In this document: positions 24,349 through 33,895 of the stretch, piece by piece
Layout of the letters: each line of letters starts with the position of its first letter
How positions within the stretch are numbered: position 1 is the first letter of the stretch
Source: Limnoglobus sp043780595
GTDB lineage: Bacteria; Planctomycetota; Planctomycetia; Gemmatales; Gemmataceae
Length of the DNA: 64,000 bases
Assembly: GCA_043780595.1 (NCBI GenBank)
Contig: JAYWCL010000214.1
Location: forward strand, 1 to 64,000
Reading direction: 5' to 3'
Translations under genes and position numbers: made by a program
The notes under the pieces: generated by a model
What the model saw: only the letters and a program-made list of their open reading frames with translations
Databases searched by the model: none
Told to the model about the DNA's origin: nothing

Positions 24349-25584
24349 ATGTCTGTAGAAACGAACCCCGTCAGCGAATCGATCTTCGACACCGAAGACC
24401 TCGATTCCGAAAGCATCTTTGGCACCAGTCGGGTTTCGATCGATGCGGCTACGCCGCAACCGATCCCGATGCTCGATATGTCGCACACGCTCCGGCGTCG
24501 GGCGGACATCGACGCGAAGCAAGACAAGGTCGCGAAACTGCTCGAAGAACTCGGTTGCGAGGGCGTCGTAATGCTGATGCCCGCACACGTGGCGTGGTTC
24601 ACGGGCGGTATGAACGTTCGCGGTCTGATTGCCGATGGCGAACGCCCCGGCATCTACACGAATGGCCGTCAACGCTGGTTGCTCGCGAGTAATATCGACG
24701 GGCAACGCCTGTTCGACGAAGAACTCGATGGCCTCGGCTTCCAGCTGAAGGAATGGCAATGGACGGTCGGGCGGGCACTGTTGCTCGGCGAACTGGTGGC
24801 AGGGAAGAAGTTCGCCACGGATCGCCCCTTCCCGAACATGCCGCTCATCAACGACCGACTCCGCGCGGATCTTCGCCCACTCACTTCGTACGAGCAAGAC
24901 TTGTATCGCACGCTCGGTAACGCCGTCGTTCATGCCCTCGAAGCGACTGCGCGGAACATCGCGCCGGGCACTTCGGAAGCCGAAATTGCCGGTCAAATCG
25001 CGCATCGTTTGTGTCGGCGTGGCGTGGAAGCACTGAACATCAGCGTGGCTGCCGACGACCGTGCGAAGAAATTCCGCCGCTCCGGATTCACGAATGCGAC
25101 CGCGAACCAAACCTGCGTACTTCAAGTGACCGGTTGCCGCGATGGCCTCTACGCAACCGCAAGCCGCACCGTCTGTTTCGGCGATCTGACGCCGGAATTC
25201 AAACTCGATTTTGAAGCGGCCGTTCGGCTTTCCGCACTCTACCGATTGATGTCGTTCCCCGAGGAATCGGTCGGCTCGGCTGCGGAAGCGGGGAAACGGC
25301 TATCGCTGAATGGTCCGTACGAACACGAATGGCGCGAGGCGCAGATCGGCTACGGGGCCGGGCGGTTCCATGCCGAGGAACTTCGCAAAGCGGGGCAAGA
25401 CGAGAAGTTCGGCCCCGGCTGGCCGATCGTCTGGCAGTCGAAAATCGGCAGCGCATCGATCGTCGATACCGTTCTGGTCACCAAAGAAGGCCCCGACCCA
25501 ATGACGCCTACCGAAGGCTGGCCGTTCAAGCGAATCCGCGTGAAGGAAAACGTCGTCGACGTCCCCGATTTGCTCGTACGATAA
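24349..25584 (+). CDS. M24-family aminopeptidase homologue lacking metal ligands
   Basis: A 411-residue protein with an N-terminal creatinase-like domain (LGCEGVVMLMPAHVAWFTGG) and a C-terminal pita-bread fold as in Xaa-Pro aminopeptidases (TARNIAPGTSEAEIAGQIAH). In active M24 enzymes five ligands (D, D, H, E, E) bind two metals. Here the usual DxG...D.TRT stretch reads LQVTGCRDGLYATASRTVCF, with both aspartates replaced, and the later histidine and glutamate motifs are not recognisable. It is probably not a metallopeptidase and may bind a peptide or small molecule. ATG at 24349 has GGAG upstream; the open frame from 24277 is unlike the family. Confidence 0.75.
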   Translation: MSVETNPVSESIFDTEDLDSESIFGTSRVSIDAATPQPIPMLDMSHTLRRRADIDAKQDKVAKLLEELGCEGVVMLMPAHVAWFTGGMNVRGLIADGERPGIYTNGRQRWLLASNIDGQRLFDEELDGLGFQLKEWQWTVGRALLLGELVAGKKFATDRPFPNMPLINDRLRADLRPLTSYEQDLYRTLGNAVVHALEATARNIAPGTSEAEIAGQIAHRLCRRGVEALNISVAADDRAKKFRRSGFTNATANQTCVLQVTGCRDGLYATASRTVCFGDLTPEFKLDFEAAVRLSALYRLMSFPEESVGSAAEAGKRLSLNGPYEHEWREAQIGYGAGRFHAEELRKAGQDEKFGPGWPIVWQSKIGSASIVDTVLVTKEGPDPMTPTEGWPFKRIRVKENVVDVPDLLVR

Positions 25585-25620
25585 TCGATACCCCAGACTG
25601 CGTTCGACGAGGATTTCGAC

Positions 25621-28230
25621 ATGTTCGCGATGCTGTGCCTGACGTTTCCGTTGGCGATGGTGCAATTCGATGCCGAAGGCGTGCCGCTACCGTTGGGTGC
25701 GACCGCACGATACGGCAGCACACGCTACCTGCCACCGAGCGGTATCGGTCGCGTCCGCTTCCTTCCGGGCGATAAAACCGCCGTCACTACGTCAAGAGGG
25801 GGGTTGTCCATTTGGGATCTCGACACGGGGCTTCGAATACGCGAAGTGATCGAGTCGGGATGGGAATGCAGAGATTTTTCGCTGAGTCAAGACGGCAAGA
25901 AACTATTCGTCGTCGGTTTGGCCACGACGGGCTACACCGAGAAACCAGCGGAGTCACCGGGGAAAACCGTTAAGACTCCGATCCAGCGAGTCGAGCTATG
26001 GACCTACGATTCCACAACATTCAAACGGATCGCCAAGAATGTGCTGACAGAAACAAAGTCCGAATGGTTCTGGTTTAACGCAAATGGCACACTTTTCATT
26101 CCGGACGATGACGCGAAGCAGAAAGTCACACTCGTACACGTCGAGCCGACAATTCGCATTTTGCCGCTCGCAATCGACTTTCAGGCGTGTAGTTTTTTCT
26201 ACTCGACTTACAACGATAGCGGTTCTCGGCTTGCCTATTTCAATCAGAAGGAAATCATCGTTTACGACACGGTGGCAATGAAAGAGATTACGCGACTTCC
26301 TGGAGAAAGCATCTTTATCAAGATGTCGAAAGATGGAGCGAGCATTTGTCGTGTCGGGCGGCAGCCAAGCGAAAATGGCAACAACCCGCTTGAGTTATTT
26401 TCGTCCGATGTCGAGACGGGAAAAGTGAATTGGAAGCAGAGTTTTCCAAATCCAGATTCCAATCCGAACGTTTATGGCAACGAATCGTTCGACGATGTCG
26501 TCTCCGTGATGGGAGAAGGACTCCAGAACCACGACATCACGTATTACGATGCTCGGACGGGGAAGCCAATCCCACTTCAACCCGGTGAAACCTACGTCTG
26601 GAGGCACGCGCGTGCCGATGGGCAATTGAGCGCTGATCGCAAGCGGATGGTTTCCTGCGCCAACGGAGCACTTTCGATTTGGGACGCTGCGACAAAACAA
26701 CAAATCGCAATCAAGAAACGTACCTTCGCCATATCGGATGGCAGTCGCTTACAGTTTCTCGATGGTGGTACGAAACTGGAAGTCGGCCCGAGCGATCATA
26801 ACTCGACTTCCGGATTGAAATCGTGGGACGTGGCAACGGGGAAAGAGCTTTTCAGCATACCGCGAAATCGACTCGCCGAAGAGGGGGGATTGACGATCTC
26901 GAATCGGAATTTTACCCGTCGAGTCTTGTCTCTCACCTCGCGAGATCGCTCGTTTCGCGTAACGATGACGCCCGATCATATGGAGGCGGATCGACCGGCG
27001 AAATGGTCGCCCGTGCTGTCGGACCCGACGACCGGACGAGAAATTCGTCGGCTGGCTAATGGGCCATCGTACGTACAAGAACTCCAACTGACCCGCGATG
27101 GGCGATATCTCATTTGCCACGATATGGAGACGAGAATCTGGCGATGGGACTTGAGTTTAGTCGATCCACAACCGATCGATTTGGGCGCGTATAACAGGGG
27201 AGGAAATGGCAGTCATACCATTCGACAATACGTCACGGTTAGCCCCGACCAAACACTAGCAGCCGTTATGTTGCGGGCTGAGACCACTCGTGTCGACGGT
27301 ACCGCCCCTCAATATGAGGTCGGTGTTTATCGTTTGGACGATGCTCGCCAAATTCGTCTATTGAAGGGTCAGGGAATGTTGTTGCAGAAATCCTGGTCTG
27401 CCAATGGTCGATACCTCAATTTATCGACGATCACTGGGTCTTGCATACACGACCTCGAAAGCGATCAAATCGTCTTTCAGCTGAAAAACCGATTTGAAGA
27501 AGGTTCGATTCGCGATGATGGTCGAATGACGGGCTCTATCATCGACAGCGAACTGACGTTCCACGAGACGCTGACGGGACAGGTTCGGCACACGATCGCA
27601 ACGCCTGGCAGCAGTTCGGTTGCGTTTGCTCCGGATCGGCGCTCGGTTGCACACGTGGCGAGCGATAATACGGTTTACATGGTGCCGTTGTTTCCACTGT
27701 CCAAACATGTGTCGATCACCCGCGTGGAAATGGATGCTGCACTCGCCGACCTCGGCTCGAACGATGTCAAGAAAGCATTCCGTGCGGTACGGTTGTTTGC
27801 CTCCGATCCAAAGATGGCGGTGCCATACCTCCGCGAAAAGATACCGCCGACCAAACTTCCCGCTGACGTTGCAGCCACGATCGCGAAACTCGATTCGCTG
27901 CAATTTGCCGAACGCGATGCGGCCACCAAACGTCTGATCGAAATTGGCTCCGATGCGTTAGGTGCATTGCAAATCGAACTGAAAAACACCGACTCCGTCG
28001 AATTGCGCACGCGAATCGAACAGATTCTCGCCACCCACGGCACGACGTCTGCAAACGACCTTCGCGCGCATCGTGCTCACGAGATTCTCGATATCCTCGA
28101 CACCGCCGAAGCTCGATCGCTTCGCGAGTCGTGGGTCAAAGGCGAGCCTTCGATTTTGACAGCGATAGCGAAAGCCAAACCGCGAAACGCACCATTCGCA
28201 TTCGCGGCGACGCCAAAAGTAACGCCGTGA
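25621..28230 (+). CDS. WD40-repeat secreted protein of the Gemmata type
   Basis: An 869-residue beta-propeller protein. The first 20 residues are hydrophobic and may be a signal. It opens with the lineage-typical PLPLGATARYGSTRYLPPSG and continues with many degenerate WD40 blades (for example VRFLPGDKTAVTTSRGGLSI, ALSIWDAATKQQIAI, LKSWDVATGKELFSI, LQLTRDGRYLICHD). Residues about 730-830 are the short C-terminal helical module shared by planctomycete WD40 proteins, with KLDSLQFAERDAATKRLIEI and ALGALQIELKNT. Propeller proteins like this are scaffolds; no enzyme motif is visible. Confidence 0.88.
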   Translation: MFAMLCLTFPLAMVQFDAEGVPLPLGATARYGSTRYLPPSGIGRVRFLPGDKTAVTTSRGGLSIWDLDTGLRIREVIESGWECRDFSLSQDGKKLFVVGLATTGYTEKPAESPGKTVKTPIQRVELWTYDSTTFKRIAKNVLTETKSEWFWFNANGTLFIPDDDAKQKVTLVHVEPTIRILPLAIDFQACSFFYSTYNDSGSRLAYFNQKEIIVYDTVAMKEITRLPGESIFIKMSKDGASICRVGRQPSENGNNPLELFSSDVETGKVNWKQSFPNPDSNPNVYGNESFDDVVSVMGEGLQNHDITYYDARTGKPIPLQPGETYVWRHARADGQLSADRKRMVSCANGALSIWDAATKQQIAIKKRTFAISDGSRLQFLDGGTKLEVGPSDHNSTSGLKSWDVATGKELFSIPRNRLAEEGGLTISNRNFTRRVLSLTSRDRSFRVTMTPDHMEADRPAKWSPVLSDPTTGREIRRLANGPSYVQELQLTRDGRYLICHDMETRIWRWDLSLVDPQPIDLGAYNRGGNGSHTIRQYVTVSPDQTLAAVMLRAETTRVDGTAPQYEVGVYRLDDARQIRLLKGQGMLLQKSWSANGRYLNLSTITGSCIHDLESDQIVFQLKNRFEEGSIRDDGRMTGSIIDSELTFHETLTGQVRHTIATPGSSSVAFAPDRRSVAHVASDNTVYMVPLFPLSKHVSITRVEMDAALADLGSNDVKKAFRAVRLFASDPKMAVPYLREKIPPTKLPADVAATIAKLDSLQFAERDAATKRLIEIGSDALGALQIELKNTDSVELRTRIEQILATHGTTSANDLRAHRAHEILDILDTAEARSLRESWVKGEPSILTAIAKAKPRNAPFAFAATPKVTP

Positions 28231-28337
28231 GTGCGTTCTGTCGGTCGTATGAGATAAGATATTCGCAAACCGTTGCAGTTTGGCCTCGTCGTCGTTACGG
28301 TAGTATCAAATCTCTCTTTGGATCGGGAACCGTAGCC

Positions 28338-31025
28338 ATGCGGATTGCCTTCGCCGTTCTGTTTGCCCTGACCGCGACGGTAAGCGACTTCGCGGCCGAA
28401 CCGAAACCGGCGGTGAAATCGCCGCTCGCCGAAGCACGGCAACGCTTGTTGAAAGGCAATTACGCTGAAGCGCGTGCGGAATACGAAAAGTTTCGCGGCG
28501 ATGAGAAGCTTAGGCCCGATGCGGTGACGGGCATCGTGGCGGCATGGCGAGCCGAGGGCGAGTACCTCAAGGCGCGCGAAGCAATCGACGCGGCGCTCAA
28601 GGTGGCCGCAGACAATCCGCAACTCCTGGCAGTGCGTGCGGATCTGCTTTACGACACCGGTGACTGGGACGAAGCCCTGAAAGATGCCGAAACCGCGATT
28701 CAGAAGGACGATGCCCAGTTCCTCGCACGCTGGGTGCGGGCACGCATCATTCGCGATCGGGGCGACCACGAACGCGCCGACAAAGAAGTCCGCTGGTTCG
28801 TTCGCACGTACACCGCACTCAGCAACGCGGGTAAGGACATCACCGACCCGGATCGGCTGCTGCTCGTCGGCCTCGCCGGGGCCGAGAACGCACGTTGGAA
28901 CAACCTCGCGAATCAGTTCAAATTCATTCTCAACGAAGTGTACAGCGACGCGATCAAACTCGAACCCGATATGTGGGCGGCAGAGTATCATTCGGGGCGA
29001 ATGTTACTCGAAAAGTACAACCGCCCCGAAGCCGTGGAGGCATTCGATAAGGCGATCAAAATCAACCCAAATGCGGCCGAGCCATACGTCGGCAAAGGGT
29101 TGGCCGCGATGCAGCGTTACGAGTTCAAGGAAGCCGAGGAGTTTGCGGAACTGGCGTTGAAGCGGAACCCGAAACTGGCGGAAGCGCTGCACCTCAAGTC
29201 CGATGTGGCCTTTCGCGGTGGCGATTTCCCCGCTACCGAAAAGACACTGCTGACGGCGAAGGCAATCAACCCGCGCGACACCGTGGCACTCGGCAAACTG
29301 GCGGCATGTTATCTCGTTCAAAAGAAGGTCGCCGAGTTCGATGCGATCGTCAAACAGGCCGAAAGTTACGACGCGAAACCGGGCGTGTTTTACTACGAAC
29401 TCGCCGAGTACCTCGAAGACCGCAAACTGTACGCGAAGGCCGAGGAGTTCTTCCGCAAGGCGACCGAACTACGGCCGAAACTGGCGGGGCCACGCACGTC
29501 GCTGGGGATGCTGCAACTGCGTATGGGGCAGGAAGCCGAGGGGCGGAAGATCCTCGATCAGGCGTTTAAGGCCGACCCCTTCAACGTCCGCGTGTCGAAC
29601 ATGCGGAAGGTGATGGACCACATCGACAAATACGCGATCCTCAAGACCGCGCACTACGATGTCAAGTTCGACCCGAAGACCGACAAAATCCTCGCCGCAT
29701 TCGTTGCCGAGTATCTGGAAGAAATCCACATCGAGTTGAAGACGCAGTTCGATTACGAGCCGACGGGCCGCATTCCGGTGGAGTTGTTCAGCCGCAAGGA
29801 TATGTTCGCGGGCCGCACGATTGGGCTTCCGGATCTCCACACGATCGGGGCGTGTACGGGCCGCGTGATCGTGATGGCGTCGCCGCACGCGGTCGGCGTG
29901 CCGAAGCCGTTCAACTGGGGCCGCGTCATGCGGCACGAACTCGTACACATCTTCAACCTCACGCAGACGGACTTTCAGTGTCCGCACTGGCTGACGGAAG
30001 GCCTCGCGGTGCGGAACGAGAACATGGAACGCCCCTTCCCCTGGATGGAAACGCTGAGGGAGCGATTCGACGACGGCACGCTGTTCAACCTCGATACCGT
30101 GCTAATGGGTTTCGTGCGGCCACGCAGCCCATCGGAGTGGGGCCTGGCGTACTGCCAAAGCCAGATCTACGTCGAATACGCGGTCAAGACGCACGGCGAA
30201 AAAGCGATCGCGAAACTCCTCGATTCCTACCGCCAAGGCCACGATACCGCAAAGGCGATTCAGACATCGTGTGGCGTTTCCAAAGCCGATTTTGAAAAAG
30301 GCTATCGCTCGTACGTCGAACAACTCCTCAAGCCGTACCGTAACGGTGTGGAGAAGAAGAAACCCGACGAGAAGCCATTGACGTACGATGAGTTGATCGA
30401 GGCCCAACGGAAAAACCCCGACGACATCGAACTGATGGCGAAACTGTCCGAGGTATCGTTCGTCCGTGGGAAAATCGCCGATGCACGGAAGTTTGCCGAT
30501 GCGGTTCTCGAAAAGAAGAAGGGCCACCCGACGGCATCGGTGGTGAAAGCGCGATTGCTGGCCCGTGCGGGTGACGACGAAGCGGGCCGCGAGATTCTCG
30601 AAATCGCACTCAAGGCGCAACCGGACGACTTGCGGTTACTTGCCACCGTGGGGCGATATTACATCGAGGCGAAAGAGTTCGACAAAGCCGCTGAGGTACT
30701 GGAGAAGCGCCGGAAACTCGCCCCGCTCGACGAAGATTTGCTCCAGCAATTATCGCGGTTGTACATTGCCACGAAAAACGACGAGAAACTGATCGACGTG
30801 CTGAAGGTGATCGTCGCACACGACCCCGACGAGTTCGATGCCCGGATCAAGTTGGCGAAGGCGAGCCTGACCATGAAGAAGTTTGCCGATGCCGAGTTAT
30901 ATGCCCGCGACGCGATTCAGATTGACGTGATGAACGAAGACGCGCGTGCCGTGTACCTCGAAGCGTTAAAGGCCGCCGGAAAGCCCGACGAAGCCGCAAA
31001 ATTGGCGAAGCGGTTCGCCGACTGA
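28338..31025 (+). CDS. Secreted TPR protein with gluzincin-type metallopeptidase core
   Basis: An 895-residue exported protein (signal MRIAFAVLFALTATVSDFAA). TPR units fill residues about 30-430 (NPNAAEPYVGKGLAAMQRYE, AKAEEFFRKATELRPKLAG) and 690-890. Between them is a zinc metallopeptidase-like domain with the motif MRHELVHIFNLTQ near residue 532 and a downstream glutamate in CPHWLTEGLAVRNE, that is HExxH plus E as in gluzincins (peptidase MA-like). The TPR arms probably select a protein partner. The start at 28338 begins the signal peptide; the open frame upstream overlaps the previous gene. Substrate and pathway unknown. Confidence 0.88.
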   Translation: MRIAFAVLFALTATVSDFAAEPKPAVKSPLAEARQRLLKGNYAEARAEYEKFRGDEKLRPDAVTGIVAAWRAEGEYLKAREAIDAALKVAADNPQLLAVRADLLYDTGDWDEALKDAETAIQKDDAQFLARWVRARIIRDRGDHERADKEVRWFVRTYTALSNAGKDITDPDRLLLVGLAGAENARWNNLANQFKFILNEVYSDAIKLEPDMWAAEYHSGRMLLEKYNRPEAVEAFDKAIKINPNAAEPYVGKGLAAMQRYEFKEAEEFAELALKRNPKLAEALHLKSDVAFRGGDFPATEKTLLTAKAINPRDTVALGKLAACYLVQKKVAEFDAIVKQAESYDAKPGVFYYELAEYLEDRKLYAKAEEFFRKATELRPKLAGPRTSLGMLQLRMGQEAEGRKILDQAFKADPFNVRVSNMRKVMDHIDKYAILKTAHYDVKFDPKTDKILAAFVAEYLEEIHIELKTQFDYEPTGRIPVELFSRKDMFAGRTIGLPDLHTIGACTGRVIVMASPHAVGVPKPFNWGRVMRHELVHIFNLTQTDFQCPHWLTEGLAVRNENMERPFPWMETLRERFDDGTLFNLDTVLMGFVRPRSPSEWGLAYCQSQIYVEYAVKTHGEKAIAKLLDSYRQGHDTAKAIQTSCGVSKADFEKGYRSYVEQLLKPYRNGVEKKKPDEKPLTYDELIEAQRKNPDDIELMAKLSEVSFVRGKIADARKFADAVLEKKKGHPTASVVKARLLARAGDDEAGREILEIALKAQPDDLRLLATVGRYYIEAKEFDKAAEVLEKRRKLAPLDEDLLQQLSRLYIATKNDEKLIDVLKVIVAHDPDEFDARIKLAKASLTMKKFADAELYARDAIQIDVMNEDARAVYLEALKAAGKPDEAAKLAKRFAD

Positions 31026-31089
31026 GATTCGGAAATGGCCGCGATGTTCAACCGGTGCTAGAATCTCTTACATCGAGGGGATATTGTCG

Positions 31090-31389
31090 ATGACGCTCGG
31101 GCAGTTGCAGACGCGGATTCGCGAACTCTACGGCGAGAAAGATGCGCGGCGTGGCGTCGAAGGTACGTTCATGTGGTTCATGGAAGAAGTCGGCGAACTG
31201 TCAGCAGCCCTGCGGGGCGGCACCCACGAAGAATGCGTACTCGAATTTGCCGACGTGCTGGCGTGGTTGAGTACCCTCGCCAACAATGCGGGCGTCGATC
31301 TCGATGAGGCCATCGCCCGGAAGTACGGCACCGGCTGCCCCGGTTGCCAACACACGCCGTGCGACTGCCCGACGGCGGACAAGCCCTAA
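31090..31389 (+). CDS. MazG-like nucleotide pyrophosphohydrolase-domain protein
   Basis: A 99-residue all-helical protein of the MazG/all-alpha NTP-PPase superfamily. The motif FMEEVGELSAALRGG gives EExxE, and LEFADVLAWLSTLANNAGVD gives the second ExxD metal-binding helix. Such proteins hydrolyse NTPs or dNTPs to the monophosphate, often for housecleaning. The C-terminus adds a small cysteine/histidine cluster (CPGCQHTPCDCP) that could bind zinc. ATG at 31090 is nine bases after GAGGGG; a TTG six bases earlier is possible. It lies between the TPR-peptidase and the ABC-type operon, with no sign of being part of either. Confidence 0.85.
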   Translation: MTLGQLQTRIRELYGEKDARRGVEGTFMWFMEEVGELSAALRGGTHEECVLEFADVLAWLSTLANNAGVDLDEAIARKYGTGCPGCQHTPCDCPTADKP

Positions 31390-31414
31390 TTTTCACCGGT
31401 TGACAGGGGATCTC

Positions 31415-33874
31415 ATGCGGAATCTGCGGTTCGTTATCGCTCTCGTCGCGCTGGTTTTCCTGTCGTATCCCGTCGTCGCGCAATCGTACACGATCAAAGT
31501 GACCGCCGCAAAGGTCGGCCTGCCTGCCGGGCGTTTCACGTCGGAATCCGACGATGCGACTGGCCAGGGTTCGTACATCGCCAAAAGCAACATGTGGACG
31601 CCGGTTTACGTGCAACTCGAAGTGATGCGCGAGGAAAAACGCTCTCTAGCCATCGTGGTCGAAACGTCGGACCCCGACGACCTCGGTGCCGCATACGCGG
31701 TGCCGTTGCAAAATCTGTCGGATCGGTTGCCCGGAACGAAAATCGAACCGACCGAGTTGAGCTACCTGCCGTACATTCGCACGAATGGCCGCAGCGAACT
31801 GACTGTCTCCGTTCGCGAAATCGGCAAGGGAAACCCCGCCGAATGGCGATCCGTTTCCGAGCCGTTGCGGTCGAACTACATTCGTAGCCGCGATACGTCG
31901 CATTACGTCGTGCTGTCGCTCGGTACGAACCTCGCAGGCTTCACATTACCGAAGGAAGAAGTCGACGACGCGAATCCGGGGACGACCCGCAAAGGCTTGC
32001 GCGGGGGCCGCATCGAGACGGCTGCGATTACCGATGTCGCAATGATGCCCGATCAGTGGTTCGGGTACGACTCGGCCGACCTCGTCGTGCTCACGACGGG
32101 TGCGGCCGACGTGAATAACTTCCTCACGCCGCTGTTCACATCGCCGACGCATCGGCATCGTCTCGAAGCGTTGTTCGAGTGGGTACGGCGGGGCGGGCGG
32201 CTCGTCGTCAGCGTCGGTTCAAACGTAGCGATCGTCAAGGAATACCCGCTGCTACAAGAACTGCTGCCCGTCGAAATTCGCCGCGATAATCCATCCGAAC
32301 CGGTGAAGGAACTGACGATCGAATGGGCGCTACCCGGCACGAACAAACGGCTGTTGCCGTTGGCAACGAAGCAGGGAACGACGTTCCCCGTGTGCAACTT
32401 TACGCCGAAGCCCGACCGCGGCTTCCGCCAGATGATCCCGCCGCCCGACGACGAAACGGGAACGAAGCGCGCGATGGTGCAAGGCGCGTACGGCATGGGC
32501 CGCGTCACGCTCGTCGGCTTCGACCTCGACCGTTCGCCGTTCACCGATTACGCGGGCCGCGCCGATTTCTGGGATCTTCTGTTGCGCGAAGCCGGTTCGC
32601 CGCGGGCCTCGCTCGGCAGCGGCATCAAGACCAATATCAACTACAACACCCGCTACGATTCGGAAGATGAATTCGCCAACCGCCTTCGGTCGCACATCGA
32701 TACGTTCGCCGGGGTGCCAGTCATCTCGTTCGGATGGGTGGCTCTGTTCATCGTGATGTATACGCTGCTGATCGGGCCGATCGAATATTTCATTTTGAAG
32801 AAGGTTTTCAAACGCCTCGAACTCACGTGGATCACGTTCCCGATTATCGTCCTGACGGTGAGCACGATCGCGTACTTCACTGCATATGCCTTGAAAGGCA
32901 GCGATTTGAAGGTGAACAAGATCGACCTCATCGACATCGACGCGAGCACGAATCGCGTCTACGGCCGTACGTGGTTTACGATCTTCAGCCCGCGCCGCGA
33001 AGATTATCGCATCGGCATCGAGCCGGCCGATGGCTGGGTGAACAAGACCAGCGAGCAACCGGGAGCCGGTGCCCTGATCGACTGGGTCGGCGGGGCGCGT
33101 TCGGGGAAATCGAGCTTCTTCCGCCGATCGTATTACTACCAGATCGACACGCCGGGGAACGCCAATCGTCTGCCGTTCGGCGATGGCATCGTCGATGTGC
33201 CGATCCAGGTTTGGTCGACCAAGGCGTTCGCCGCCGACTGGTCCGCGCCGATCGAGAAAGCCAACCCGTTGATCGTCTCGGACCTCATCCACCCACCATC
33301 GGATAAAACGACCGTATCCGGCTCGTTCGTTTTGAACCTGCCATTCAAGGAAATTCGCGACGTTTACCTGATCTACGCGGGCAAAGCGTACAAGTACGAC
33401 AACCCGATCACGCCAGGCACGAAGGTCAACGTCGTCTTGATTGGCAAAGACGATCCCGATTGGCTGAACGCCGTCGATATCGTCGCCGGTACGAGTACGC
33501 TCGTTTCAAAGAAGCCGAACACGCCGGGCACCGTCACGGGCAACCCGCAACTGTTCCGCGTGATGTTTCACGATGAAATTCAGAAAACGAACGACAGTGT
33601 GGCACCCGAAAACGCGACGCTGCGGCGGATCGATCAATCGTGGCGACTGTCGGATCAACATCGCGACGAACTCATCCTCGTTGGCAAACTCGCACCGACC
33701 CGCGAAGCCTCCGCCGAGGCGATGTTTACCGAAACGAACTCGGCCTCGCCGACGAAACTCTGGCTGAAGGATCTGCCCGGCAAGGCCAACGCCCGGCTCC
33801 CGCAACAAGGCACGCTGCAACAAGAAACCTATGTTCGGGCCTACATCCCGATCCGACCGAACACCCGCAAATAA
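31415..33874 (+). CDS. Exported membrane protein with GATase1-like segment, ABC-linked
   Basis: An 819-residue protein with a signal peptide (MRNLRFVIALVALVFLSYPV). The first half is beta-rich and then contains a class-I-glutaminase-like Rossmann segment (LFEWVRRGGRLVVSVGSNVA), as in auxiliary subunits of GldG-like transporters. Membrane helices occur near residues 435-460 (SFGWVALFIVMYTLLIGPIE) and 470-490 (LTWITFPIIVLTVSTIAYFT). A second soluble beta domain ends the protein. ATG at 31415 follows AGGGGA. The ABC ATPase starts 21 bp after its stop, so they are one operon. It may be the membrane partner of that ATPase, although it is not a standard permease. Confidence 0.7.
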   Translation: MRNLRFVIALVALVFLSYPVVAQSYTIKVTAAKVGLPAGRFTSESDDATGQGSYIAKSNMWTPVYVQLEVMREEKRSLAIVVETSDPDDLGAAYAVPLQNLSDRLPGTKIEPTELSYLPYIRTNGRSELTVSVREIGKGNPAEWRSVSEPLRSNYIRSRDTSHYVVLSLGTNLAGFTLPKEEVDDANPGTTRKGLRGGRIETAAITDVAMMPDQWFGYDSADLVVLTTGAADVNNFLTPLFTSPTHRHRLEALFEWVRRGGRLVVSVGSNVAIVKEYPLLQELLPVEIRRDNPSEPVKELTIEWALPGTNKRLLPLATKQGTTFPVCNFTPKPDRGFRQMIPPPDDETGTKRAMVQGAYGMGRVTLVGFDLDRSPFTDYAGRADFWDLLLREAGSPRASLGSGIKTNINYNTRYDSEDEFANRLRSHIDTFAGVPVISFGWVALFIVMYTLLIGPIEYFILKKVFKRLELTWITFPIIVLTVSTIAYFTAYALKGSDLKVNKIDLIDIDASTNRVYGRTWFTIFSPRREDYRIGIEPADGWVNKTSEQPGAGALIDWVGGARSGKSSFFRRSYYYQIDTPGNANRLPFGDGIVDVPIQVWSTKAFAADWSAPIEKANPLIVSDLIHPPSDKTTVSGSFVLNLPFKEIRDVYLIYAGKAYKYDNPITPGTKVNVVLIGKDDPDWLNAVDIVAGTSTLVSKKPNTPGTVTGNPQLFRVMFHDEIQKTNDSVAPENATLRRIDQSWRLSDQHRDELILVGKLAPTREASAEAMFTETNSASPTKLWLKDLPGKANARLPQQGTLQQETYVRAYIPIRPNTRK

Positions 33875-33895
33875 CTACTCCTCGCCGAGAACGAC

